In this document: piece after piece, positions 10,024-17,816 of the stretch
Layout of the letters: every line of letters starts with the position of its first letter
Numbering within the stretch: the stretch's first letter is position 1
Source of the DNA: Pradoshia sp. D12
Lineage (GTDB): Bacteria; Bacillota; Bacilli; Bacillales; Pradoshiaceae
Length of the DNA stretch: 64,000 bases
Direction: 5' to 3'
NCBI RefSeq assembly: GCF_008935075.1
Contig: NZ_CP044545.1
Coordinates: 1,949,501-2,013,500 of the forward strand
Translations under genes and position numbers: made by a program
Notes under the pieces: generated by a model
What the model was told of the DNA's origin: nothing
Database searches by the model: none
What the model saw: the letters and a program-made list of their open reading frames with translations, nothing else

Positions 10024-11226
10024 GTGATCTTTATCGAATCTATTTTAAAACCTGCCATAATCTTGACAGGCGGGTTTAGTGGAATACAACTTATGGAGAC
10101 AATTCGAAAGCTGCAAATCAAGAAAGCTTTTATCATGATTTCAGTAAAGCTTTACAAAGATGCGAAAAAACATCTCTTCTCAACGCTTGAAAAAGAAGGG
10201 ATATCGTTTCAGCTCTATATTTGCGACAAAGGTGAACCATCCTTTAGTCAGGTGAGAAAAACCACCCATACAGCTCTCTCAAAAAGCTGTGATGGTGTTG
10301 TGGCAATCGGTGGTGGCAGTGTGATTGATCTCGCTAAGGCCGTTTCCGTCTTTGCCATTAATTCAGAGCATACTTTACTTACCATCCAGCAAGAATCCAT
10401 CATTGAACGTCTTCCCTTGATTGTCATACCAACCACAGCTGGTTCAGGATCAGAAGCAACAAAAGTTATGGTCATTACTGACGATGAAACTGGCATTAAA
10501 CGCAATCCCTCTCATCCAAGTTTTGTACCGGATGCGGTCATTTTAGATTCCTATTGGACCAAGAAATTACCTCCGGCCATCTCCGCATATACAGGATTAG
10601 ACGCACTTACACATGCAATGGAAGCTTATGTTTCAACAAAAGCAACCGAATTAACAGACTACTATGCTCTTCAAGCCTTCAAGAAAATCACCAACGCCCT
10701 TCCAAACGTTTACATAAAAACAAATAACCAACAAGCCTATGATGATATACTTATCGGCAGTTTTTATGCTGGAATAGCATTCTCTAATTCATCAACTAAT
10801 TTAGCACACGCCACAGGCAGAGCCTTAGGGATAAAATATAAAATCCCCCATGGTTTAAGTGTTGCACTCCTGCATCCATTTGTAATTGACTTCGGAATTG
10901 AAGATGCAGAAGACCGTTATGCAGAACTGGCCGTTGCTATTGGACACAACCCCAATGAAAGCAAATCCGCCCTGGCAAGAAAAATACTTAAACTGATCTA
11001 TCAATATAACGACCAGTTTCAAATTTGGGAGACAGGCAGACCATACATCCCAATGGATCAAATGTGTTCCTCACAGATAAAGGAATTAACGGCGCTCACT
11101 CTTTGCGGCAATGGTATTGACACAAACCGCAGGATTCCAACTCAAGAGGATATTGAAAATATTTTCCATCAATTATTTCAAGTATTGAACCCTGATTTGA
11201 TTCATCAATATAATCGTAATGATTAA
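10024..11226 (+). CDS. Iron-containing alcohol dehydrogenase
   Basis: Group III NAD(P)-dependent dehydrogenase interconverting an alcohol and an aldehyde, cytoplasmic. The nucleotide-binding loop is DGVVAIGGGSVIDLAKAV and the family signature PTTAGSGSEATKVMVI. Metal ligands are the Asp and His in TGLDALTHAMEAY and the His in NLAHATGRALG and IPHGLSVALLHP. First gene of a four-gene operon; the ThDP-enzyme ATG follows its stop after 11 bases. The start is odd: the only standard in-frame codon nearby is the GTG at 10024, which lies at the edge of the AAGGAG sequence (10019-10024), while the codon at ideal distance is ATC (10033). Substrate unknown; the context suggests an aldehyde made by the next enzyme. 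Confidence 0.9.
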   Translation: MIFIESILKPAIILTGGFSGIQLMETIRKLQIKKAFIMISVKLYKDAKKHLFSTLEKEGISFQLYICDKGEPSFSQVRKTTHTALSKSCDGVVAIGGGSVIDLAKAVSVFAINSEHTLLTIQQESIIERLPLIVIPTTAGSGSEATKVMVITDDETGIKRNPSHPSFVPDAVILDSYWTKKLPPAISAYTGLDALTHAMEAYVSTKATELTDYYALQAFKKITNALPNVYIKTNNQQAYDDILIGSFYAGIAFSNSSTNLAHATGRALGIKYKIPHGLSVALLHPFVIDFGIEDAEDRYAELAVAIGHNPNESKSALARKILKLIYQYNDQFQIWETGRPYIPMDQMCSSQIKELTALTLCGNGIDTNRRIPTQEDIENIFHQLFQVLNPDLIHQYNRND

Positions 11227-11237
11227 GGAGGAATATT

Positions 11238-12986
11238 ATGGCTGAAATGAGTGGCGGCGAAGTCATTGCAAAAATGTTAAGCCTTGAGAATGTTGAAAAA
11301 TTATTTGGCATCATTGATGGAACTTATTTTGGATTTTATTCAAACTTACAGAACCATGGTATTGAATTGATTTCTCCACGTCATGAGACTAGCGCAGCCC
11401 ACATGGCTGGAGCCTATGCCAGATTAACTGGTAAGCTTGGAGTTTGCATGGCCAGCAATGGGCCGGGAGTAGCCAATATCCTTCCTGGACTAGTTGTCGA
11501 GCAGGCAGAAGGTAACCGGGTGCTTGTGATTACCAGTGCCAGGCGGACCGGCATCATGTACCCAGACCGTGGAGGTACCTATCAATGCTTTGATCAGACA
11601 GCAGTGATTGGCCAGATTGCGAAATGGAGCGAAGCAGTTCCTTCATTCGATAGGATTCCAGAAATGCTCCGCACCGCCTTAAGAAAATGTTTCGAAGGAC
11701 GCCCAGGAGTCGTTCATCTTGATATACCGGAAAATATTCTCAATACGAAAGTGAAATGTGACCTTTCATTTTGGAGGGCTAGCCAATATCGTGTAACCCA
11801 GCCACCTGAACCAAATAAACAACAATTAGATGAAACGGTTGAACTGCTTATATCAGCTAAATTTCCTGTTATTCATGCTGGCAGTGGAGTCATTCATGCA
11901 CGCGCCTTCAATGAGCTTGAGAAGGTTGCGGAATTATTACAATCGATGATTACAACAAGTTGGGCAGGACGCGGCGCTATTTCAGAGAATAACCGCCTTA
12001 TGCTACCAATGGTTCATATTGAAGCTAATAACAAGGTTCGCAATGAAGCAGATGTGCTTTTAGTGCTAGGCTCAAGGATAGGAGAAACAGATTGGTGGGG
12101 AAAAGCACCTTACTGGAACAATAACCAAAAGGTAATTCAAGTCGATTTAGATCCTTCTATTCTCGGTGCAAATAAGCCAACTGAGGTCAGCATACTCTCA
12201 GATGTAAAAATCTTTTTAGAAAAATTATATCAACGACTTCTTCCCTTCAAGGATCAATTGAACTACCTTCAGCGCGAAGCATTGCTATCCAAATACCTTG
12301 AAGATAAGCAAAAGCACAGGGATAAGCTTAACGAACATCTAAATGATCATGCCACTCCGATGAACTCAGCTCATATTCCTGCTATATGCAGTGATGTATT
12401 TCCAAAAGAATCACCACTTGTTATTGATGGCGGCAATACAGCCATCTGGACAAATTTCTATTATAAGGTTAGAGAACCGGGAACAGTCATTTCGACATTT
12501 AAATTCGGGATGCTCGGGGCAGGTGTCGGTCAGGCGCTCGGCGCAGCTGCTGCTAAGCCAGATGTACCTGTCTGCTGCATCATTGGAGATGGAGCAATGG
12601 GCTTTCATCCACAAGAGATTGAAACAGCGGTGCGGAATGGCTTGCATATTATCTATATCGTTCTTTGCGACCGTCAATGGGGAATGGTAAAAATTAATCA
12701 GCATATAGCCATGAAGCCAATTAAGACCTTAATCAAGAAAACCCTCAGCCCTGAAGAAAGCATTAATACAGACCTGGGCAATATCAATTTTCAACAGTTA
12801 GCTGAAAGCATGGGTGCACATGGGGAATATGCCAATAATCCAACTGAATTCCGCGAGGCCCTTGAGCGTTCAATCCGAAGCGGGATTTGTTCGGTTATTC
12901 ATGCTGATGTAGATCCAGTCAAGCATATGTGGGCACCAGGCTTAAAATATTTTAAAGAAATGCATGCTGAACCAAGGGGTAAATAG
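11238..12986 (+). CDS. ThDP-dependent enzyme, acetolactate synthase/oxo-acid decarboxylase superfamily
   Basis: Three-domain thiamine-diphosphate enzyme of 582 residues. The N-terminal PYR domain has the catalytic Glu at about residue 50 (SPRHETSAAHMAGAYARLTG) and ASNGPGVANILPG. The central domain carries HAGSGVIHARAF and VLLVLGSRIGETD. The C-terminal PP domain has the ThDP/Mg motif IIGDGAMGFHPQEIETAVRNG. The superfamily decarboxylates 2-oxo acids and either releases an aldehyde or transfers it to an acceptor. Sequence alone does not separate decarboxylase from carboligase, and there is no adjacent ilvN/ilvC to suggest biosynthetic acetolactate synthase. The ATG has AAGGAGGAA upstream. The preceding alcohol dehydrogenase would fit reduction of its product. 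Confidence 0.87.
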   Translation: MAEMSGGEVIAKMLSLENVEKLFGIIDGTYFGFYSNLQNHGIELISPRHETSAAHMAGAYARLTGKLGVCMASNGPGVANILPGLVVEQAEGNRVLVITSARRTGIMYPDRGGTYQCFDQTAVIGQIAKWSEAVPSFDRIPEMLRTALRKCFEGRPGVVHLDIPENILNTKVKCDLSFWRASQYRVTQPPEPNKQQLDETVELLISAKFPVIHAGSGVIHARAFNELEKVAELLQSMITTSWAGRGAISENNRLMLPMVHIEANNKVRNEADVLLVLGSRIGETDWWGKAPYWNNNQKVIQVDLDPSILGANKPTEVSILSDVKIFLEKLYQRLLPFKDQLNYLQREALLSKYLEDKQKHRDKLNEHLNDHATPMNSAHIPAICSDVFPKESPLVIDGGNTAIWTNFYYKVREPGTVISTFKFGMLGAGVGQALGAAAAKPDVPVCCIIGDGAMGFHPQEIETAVRNGLHIIYIVLCDRQWGMVKINQHIAMKPIKTLIKKTLSPEESINTDLGNINFQQLAESMGAHGEYANNPTEFREALERSIRSGICSVIHADVDPVKHMWAPGLKYFKEMHAEPRGK

Positions 12987-12987
12987 C

Positions 12988-13923
12988 ATGAATATCGATG
13001 ATATCCAATTAAATTTCAACGCAACTTCACTGACAATTATGAATATCTTAATCGGGTTTATCATGTTTGGGGTCGCTTTGGACTTAAAATTGGCAGATTT
13101 TAAGCAAAGTGTTAAAAACCCAAAACCGGCTATAATCGGGCTGTGTTGTCAATTCGTCTTGCTTCCGGCATTTACGTATCTACTCGTTCTTATCATACAG
13201 CCAAGACCAAGTATCGCTCTAGGATTATTTTTGGTAGCTGCTTGTCCGGGCGGCAATTTATCTAACTTCTTGACCTACTTAGCTAAAGGTAATACCCCAT
13301 TATCCATCAGCATGTCGGCTATTTCAACCGTACTGGCTATTTTTATGACTCCCTTTAACACCTTGCTTTGGGGTTCTCTTTATGGACCAACAGATAGTTT
13401 GCTCAAATCCTTTACTATCAGTCCGCAAGACTTGCTAGTGACAATCTTTCTAATGCTCGGGTTACCGCTTGCTATCGGGATGTATATCAATCATAAATAT
13501 CCGGAAAAAGCCCAGCAAATCAACAAATGGGCGAAAAAAGCTTCTATTGTTTTCTTCCTAGGCTTTGTCATCGTTTCACTGGCAGCAAATTTTAAATATT
13601 TTATTGAGTTCATTGGGATGGTTGCGATCATTGTATTTATTCATAATTTACTTGCCATAGTCATTGGTTACACCACTTCCTCGCTGTTAAGGCTTCCGAT
13701 TGCTGATCGTCGGGCCATCTCGATTGAGGTCGGGATCCAAAACTCAGGACTAGGACTTGTTTTGATCTTTAATTTCTTTGACGGACTAGGTGGTATGGCC
13801 ATAGTAGCTGCCTGGTGGGCAATCTGGCATATTATATCTGGGCTTACCATTGCTACTTATTGGTCAAAGCGGCCACCTCATAAAGAAACCGTCCAAGAAT
13901 CAGCCAGGAGTGTGAAAACATGA
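12988..13923 (+). CDS. Bile acid:sodium symporter (BASS) family transporter
   Basis: 311-residue polytopic membrane protein with nine to ten predicted helices. Family hallmarks are FIMFGVALDLKLADF near the N-terminus, FLVAACPGGNLSNFLTYLAKGN in the middle, and SIEVGIQNSGLGLVLI (the conserved E...QN region) toward the C-terminus. BASS proteins are sodium-coupled carriers of organic anions such as pyruvate, pantothenate and sterol acids. The ATG at 12988 follows the stop of the ThDP gene by one base, with AAGGGG in the end of that gene as ribosome binding site; the TTG at 12964 would overlap that gene. It probably moves the operon's substrate or product. Confidence 0.87.
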   Translation: MNIDDIQLNFNATSLTIMNILIGFIMFGVALDLKLADFKQSVKNPKPAIIGLCCQFVLLPAFTYLLVLIIQPRPSIALGLFLVAACPGGNLSNFLTYLAKGNTPLSISMSAISTVLAIFMTPFNTLLWGSLYGPTDSLLKSFTISPQDLLVTIFLMLGLPLAIGMYINHKYPEKAQQINKWAKKASIVFFLGFVIVSLAANFKYFIEFIGMVAIIVFIHNLLAIVIGYTTSSLLRLPIADRRAISIEVGIQNSGLGLVLIFNFFDGLGGMAIVAAWWAIWHIISGLTIATYWSKRPPHKETVQESARSVKT

Positions 13924-14924
13924 ATGTACTCATAACAGGCGCGGCAGGTTATTTAGGAAGCCTTCTTGTCCAACGACTATCTGTGGCAGAAAAAAACGGG
14001 AAACCTATTCACATTATCGCTACTGATATTCAAGAAAAGCCTATATTTTATTCCGACACTACCATAGAATATGTACAGCTCGATATCCGCTCAGAGGATG
14101 TACATAAGGTTATGGCCACATATCGTATCGATACGGTCGTCCACCTGGCTTCTATCGTTACACCAGGAAAAAAGAGCAACCGTGAACTGGAATATTCCGT
14201 TGATGTTCTCGGTACAGAAAATATTCTAAAGGCTTGCGTCAGCAATGGCGTGAAACGTCTTATCGTCTCCTCAAGCGGTGCTGCATATGGCTATCATCCA
14301 GACAATCCTGATTGGATTACAGAAGATGTGCCGATTCGGGGCAACAAGGAGTTTGCATATTCCTATCACAAAAGGTTGGTTGAACAGTTATTAGCTCAAT
14401 ATCGTCAAACTCACCCAGAGCTGGAACAGGTCATCTTCCGAATAGGTACCATCCTTGGCGAGACAGTGAACAACCAAATCACCGCACTCTTCGAAAAGAA
14501 AGCATTAATCGGCATCTCTCGATCTGATAGCCCATTCGTCTTTATTTGGGATCATGATGTCGCTTGCTGTCTCGAACGGGCCGTTACAGGTGATGTGACA
14601 GGAATCTTTAATATTGCTGGTGATGGTAAGCTAACAATCGATGAACTTGCCTATATATTATACAAGCCAGTCATACGGATCCCTGCATTAGTCGTAAAAT
14701 GGGCTCTTTATATCTTAAAACGATTATCCCTAACTCAATATGGAGAGGAACAGGTTAACTTCCTTCGCTATCGACCTGTTCTTGATAACACTAAAGTGAA
14801 AAACATTTTTGGATATACTCCAACTTATACAACAAGAGAAGTATTTGAATACTATCTGAAGCACAATGCTAAAATGAAAAGTCAACGTCATCAGTACCGA
14901 ATTGATGAAAAATCCTTCAATTAA
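13920..14924 (+). CDS. NAD-dependent epimerase/dehydratase (extended SDR)
   Basis: 334 residues. The Rossmann motif MNVLITGAAGYLGSLLV lies at the N-terminus, an acidic cofactor-binding region at ATDIQ, VDTVVHLASIVTPGK-type loop near 75-90, catalytic Ser in IVSSSGAAYGY and the active-site Tyr-Lys as YSYHK. The C-terminal substrate domain (about 190-330) is shorter and less conserved. The start overlaps the BASS stop (ATGA), so it is the last gene of the operon and translationally coupled. Most relatives act on nucleotide sugars, but some act on small hydroxy acids or ketones. Linkage to a ThDP enzyme and alcohol dehydrogenase makes the second type plausible. Confidence 0.85.
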   Translation: MNVLITGAAGYLGSLLVQRLSVAEKNGKPIHIIATDIQEKPIFYSDTTIEYVQLDIRSEDVHKVMATYRIDTVVHLASIVTPGKKSNRELEYSVDVLGTENILKACVSNGVKRLIVSSSGAAYGYHPDNPDWITEDVPIRGNKEFAYSYHKRLVEQLLAQYRQTHPELEQVIFRIGTILGETVNNQITALFEKKALIGISRSDSPFVFIWDHDVACCLERAVTGDVTGIFNIAGDGKLTIDELAYILYKPVIRIPALVVKWALYILKRLSLTQYGEEQVNFLRYRPVLDNTKVKNIFGYTPTYTTREVFEYYLKHNAKMKSQRHQYRIDEKSFN

Positions 14925-15150
14925 CGTATTTATTTCATTATAATTCGGTAACCTTAATTGATAATTTACAAATAGGAGCAGATGCCAAAAGTTCCAAGAT
15001 AAGTCAAGATGATTACATCTTAGTGCTAAGTACTAAACTTAAAGCCAGGTTCGCCAATTGAAATTACTTGTAATTATCTCGACTAAAATGAATATAGGGA
15101 ACAAGACGTGTATCAGTTCTTAAATAAGGGTGGCCATACGTTTGTTACTA

Positions 15151-15190
15151 GCCTTTTGGGTTCTATAACTAAAAGGCGTTGTTTTATTTA
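15151..15190 (+). terminator. Weak candidate terminator of the ThDP operon
   Basis: GCCTTTT (15151-15157) and AAAAGGC (15171-15177) with a 13-base loop, then GTTGTTTTATTT. The roughly 225 bp between the operon end and this hairpin hold no gene I can support. Confidence 0.4.
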
Positions 15191-15231
15191 ATAACAGTTT
15201 TCCTAAAAAAAAATTTCTCTTCGTGTCCTAC

Positions 15232-16059
15232 TTAAGTTTCAAATAAAGTCCCATTTAACGCTTGTATATATCGCTCAGCAGATTTTTGAACGGCTTGTTT
15301 GGCATCCTTCTGAATGATACGATGAAAAGCGTTGTAAATCCGGTCAAAGTTCATTTTGGCTACTTTATCGGCTATGTCCATTACTTTTTTAGCAGGCAAG
15401 GGAATCAGATTGGGATAACTATACATAAAACTAACCCATTTACGATCAGCCACCACCTGAATAATATCTCCTGTCAACAAAATTCCTTTATGATGATTTC
15501 CTTTATTCCATTCAAGGACAGCGCCACCTTTAAAATGGCCACCTAATCTGTGAAGGATTAATCCTTCAGACAACTTTAAAGATTCTCCTGACCAAAATAC
15601 AATTTTTTCACTTTTTCTTAATACCCACTCCTGGTCGTCTTCGTGTATATAGATTGGGATATCAAAGGCTTCAGCCCATTCTATCTGACTGGAATAGTAA
15701 TGAGGATGTGACAATGCAATTGCATGTAAGCCACCCTTTTTTTTAATTTTATCGACGGTTAATTGGTCAATATAAGTAATACAGTCCCATAACAATGTAA
15801 AATTATCGCTTTGAACGATGTATGCTGTCTGACCGATACCTACATCTGGTTCTGTTTTCATACTGTACAAATCTTTTTCTTCATACTTTATTTCATTTTT
15901 AAATTGTTTTGAAGATACCATCTCTTCCATTGTTGTCCACTGCTGCCCATTACGATTAATATACTGTCTTTCCTCACTGCAAATTAAACATTTCACCGGT
16001 GGGTCATTTAAGCAGTCCGTTTGTGTCCCGCAAGTTGTACAAATGTAAAGTGTACTCAT
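15232..16059 (-). CDS. MBL-fold hydrolase-like protein with N-terminal zinc ribbon
   Basis: 275 residues. The first 26 residues form a treble-clef/zinc-ribbon pattern (YICTTCGTQTDC ... VKCLICSEE, four or more Cys). A metallo-beta-lactamase-fold domain follows: GIGQTAYIVQSDNFTLLWDC, then the position of the metal motif, a C-terminal LTGDIIQV and a late His (YNAFHRIIQ). The usual HxHxDH motif reads SHPHYYSSQIEW, so the second metal-site Asp-His pair is missing. It may bind one metal or be non-catalytic. ATG at 16059 with AAAGGGATGG upstream. Single gene; substrate unknown. Confidence 0.78.
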   Translation of the reverse strand: MSTLYICTTCGTQTDCLNDPPVKCLICSEERQYINRNGQQWTTMEEMVSSKQFKNEIKYEEKDLYSMKTEPDVGIGQTAYIVQSDNFTLLWDCITYIDQLTVDKIKKKGGLHAIALSHPHYYSSQIEWAEAFDIPIYIHEDDQEWVLRKSEKIVFWSGESLKLSEGLILHRLGGHFKGGAVLEWNKGNHHKGILLTGDIIQVVADRKWVSFMYSYPNLIPLPAKKVMDIADKVAKMNFDRIYNAFHRIIQKDAKQAVQKSAERYIQALNGTLFET

Positions 16060-16204
16060 TTTTATATCACCATCCCTTTAAATTGGTTCAGTTGTTTATG
16101 TGTTAAGTATATTAATTACCAAGAATTTTTACGTCCTGACAAAGGATGATATGATCTACAACTTAAGTCGCAAGTACTCCTGTATTTGTTAGATAAATAA
16201 AAGA

Positions 16205-16227
16205 GACCAGTTTCTATTTAACTGGTC
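16205..16227 (-). terminator. Terminator of the small zinc-ribbon membrane protein gene
   Basis: GACCAGTT (16205-16212) pairs with AACTGGTC (16220-16227). On the minus strand it is followed by TCTTTTATTT. Confidence 0.75.
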
Positions 16228-16243
16228 CCCGTTCATTTGTTTC

Positions 16244-16528
16244 TTATTTAATTAGTGTCTTCTGAGCCCTAAAAAACTCAGTAAATGCAGCATTGATTTC
16301 CTTCGTTACTCTGAACTTAGATTTGCATCCAGTACAGCTATAACGGAAACCGCCTTTTTTAACATCCAAAAAGCCTATGAACATAAATATCGGGATTAAA
16401 TACCAACCCGGCATTGGAATGCAGCACGCAATTAAAATAGCCAAAAACATCATATCTGAGACTGTAATTAGTTTTTTCACTTGATTTCCTTGGCATTTTC
16501 CGCATTTTACAATTTGTTGATCATTCAT
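16244..16528 (-). CDS. Small membrane protein with split zinc ribbon (LITAF-like layout)
   Basis: 94 residues. A CGKC pair (residues 9-12) precedes a central hydrophobic block (MMFLAILIACCIPMPGWYLIPIFMFIGF), and a second YSCTGC pair follows (about 70-73). A zinc-binding site formed by Cys pairs on both sides of a membrane-inserting hairpin is the LITAF-type arrangement; I see the layout but cannot prove homology. The ATG has AGGGAGGAA upstream. A cre-like palindrome lies 25 bases before the start. Function unknown. Confidence 0.7.
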   Translation of the reverse strand: MNDQQIVKCGKCQGNQVKKLITVSDMMFLAILIACCIPMPGWYLIPIFMFIGFLDVKKGGFRYSCTGCKSKFRVTKEINAAFTEFFRAQKTLIK

Positions 16529-16552
16529 TATAATTCCTCCCTTTCATAATAA

Positions 16553-16566
16553 TGAAAGCGCTTTAA
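16553..16566 (-). promoter_or_regulatory. Cre-like palindrome in the leader of the 94-residue membrane protein gene
   Basis: TGAAAGCGCTTTAA fits the cre consensus except at one position. Its place just upstream of the ribosome binding site would suit CcpA repression; inference only. Confidence 0.4.
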
Positions 16567-16796
16567 TAATTAGAATTAGGCAAAAATATTTAGTTCAGTT
16601 TGGTAAAACGTATTCATATCGTTCACAATTTAGACACATATTATAATATTCGTCACAAATTTATAATGTCCTTCATTATTTACAATTTATACAAAAAAAG
16701 ATTATTTATTAGTATGGTTTTTTATGATTATATGAAGCAAAAAGACTACGGATTGTATTTGTTATGATGGGATTAGGTAAGAGGAACAATAAAAAA

Positions 16797-16823
16797 GGGA
16801 GAGCGTTTTAAAACGCCCTCCCA
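16797..16823 (-). terminator. Rho-independent terminator of the PH-domain gene
   Basis: GGGAG..GCGTTTT pairs with AAAACGC.CTCCC (one mismatch). On the minus strand it is followed by TTTTTT. The remaining 230 bp toward 16566 carry no gene that I can support. Confidence 0.88.
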
Positions 16824-16846
16824 TTATTAATTGATTATTTTTTTAT

Positions 16847-17224
16847 TTATCCACAAACATAATACGCAAGCAATTTTTGAACATCTTCAATACTATTGCC
16901 TTTTTTGAATGTCTTAGTTATCGGCATGTCTGCTCCAGATAACCAAATTTTAAGCTCAGCATCCAAATCAAATGTTCCCGCTGTTTCTGTACTGAAATGA
17001 GTGATACTTTTGTAAGGAATGGAATGATACTCGATTTTTTTTCCCGTCATTCCTTGTATGTCTACAAGAATAAGTCTGTTGCCCGTAAAAACAATCATAT
17101 CCCTGATTAACTTGTAAGCTTGTTGAACTTCTTCACCTGGAAACAATACTTCTTTTAAAGATTTGGATACTTCATCCTTACTTACTGTTGAAGAATTACC
17201 CATTAACCCATCCAAAATTCCCAT
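16847..17224 (-). CDS. Bacterial PH-domain protein (YvbH/DUF-type)
   Basis: 125 residues. After a short N-terminal helix (MGILDGLMG), the chain has the bacterial pleckstrin-homology pattern: a leading helix SKSLKEVLFPGEEVQQAYKL, strands RDMIVFTGNRLILVDIQG and GKKIEYHSIPYKSITHFS, and a closing helix EDVQKLLAYYVCG. Homologues are widespread small cytoplasmic proteins in Bacilli with no agreed function. ATG at 17224 preceded by AAAGGAGGA; monocistronic with its own terminator. Confidence 0.82.
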   Translation of the reverse strand: MGILDGLMGNSSTVSKDEVSKSLKEVLFPGEEVQQAYKLIRDMIVFTGNRLILVDIQGMTGKKIEYHSIPYKSITHFSTETAGTFDLDAELKIWLSGADMPITKTFKKGNSIEDVQKLLAYYVCG

Positions 17225-17472
17225 CTATGTATCCTCCTTTATATTTCTGAATACTTAAATTATACCTTACAAATGATTTTATATAAAATGGAATTAAATA
17301 CTATAATATATTTGTACAAGTGTTCGACAAAAAAGATACAGGTTCTGTATTTATATGAAAGATATGAATTTACAAATAGGATGCTTGGTGGATGTAGTTC
17401 CATCTTTATTTCCATACCCCACTCCATTTTTTTATTAGAGATTTAAGGATATTCATTAAAGGAGGAATTACA

Positions 17473-17772
17473 GTGCCAACTTGTCAAAACTGCGGCAGCA
17501 AATGGTCATGGAATGATTCATTTAAAAAATTAGCATCATTCCGCAAAAATATGAAATGTAATGATTGTGGAGCTAATCAATACCAAAGCATGTATTCAAG
17601 AAAAATCACATCTATTGTAGTATTATTTCCGCTGATAACAATTCCTATTACGGTACTGTTTAATTTATCTTTAACTTTTGTCATAATCATCGAATTAGTG
17701 TTGATGCTTGTTGTTTTATTATCAATGCCTCTTTTTTTACAATTGACTGATAAAGAAGAGCCGTTATGGTAA
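17473..17772 (+). CDS. TIGR04104-type CxxC-20-CxxC putative zinc-finger membrane protein
   Basis: 99 residues. An N-terminal zinc ribbon (PTCQNCGSKWSW ... MKCNDCGA, two CxxC pairs about 20 residues apart) is followed by two membrane helices (ITSIVVLFPLITIPITVLF and LTFVIIIELVLMLVVLL). This is the pattern of the cxxc_20_cxxc family of Bacilli. Start is a GTG at 17473 with AAAGGAGGAA upstream. Function unknown. Confidence 0.8.
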   Translation: MPTCQNCGSKWSWNDSFKKLASFRKNMKCNDCGANQYQSMYSRKITSIVVLFPLITIPITVLFNLSLTFVIIIELVLMLVVLLSMPLFLQLTDKEEPLW

Positions 17773-17777
17773 AAAGG

Positions 17778-17805
17778 GAGACTGCTTAGAATTTCAGCAG
17801 TCTCC
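17778..17805. terminator. Bidirectional terminator between converging genes
   Basis: GGAGACTGCT (17778-17787) and AGCAGTCTCC (17796-17805), perfect 10-bp stem. It serves the zinc-finger gene and the SMC-like gene. Confidence 0.85.
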
Positions 17806-17816
17806 TTGTCTTCTAT

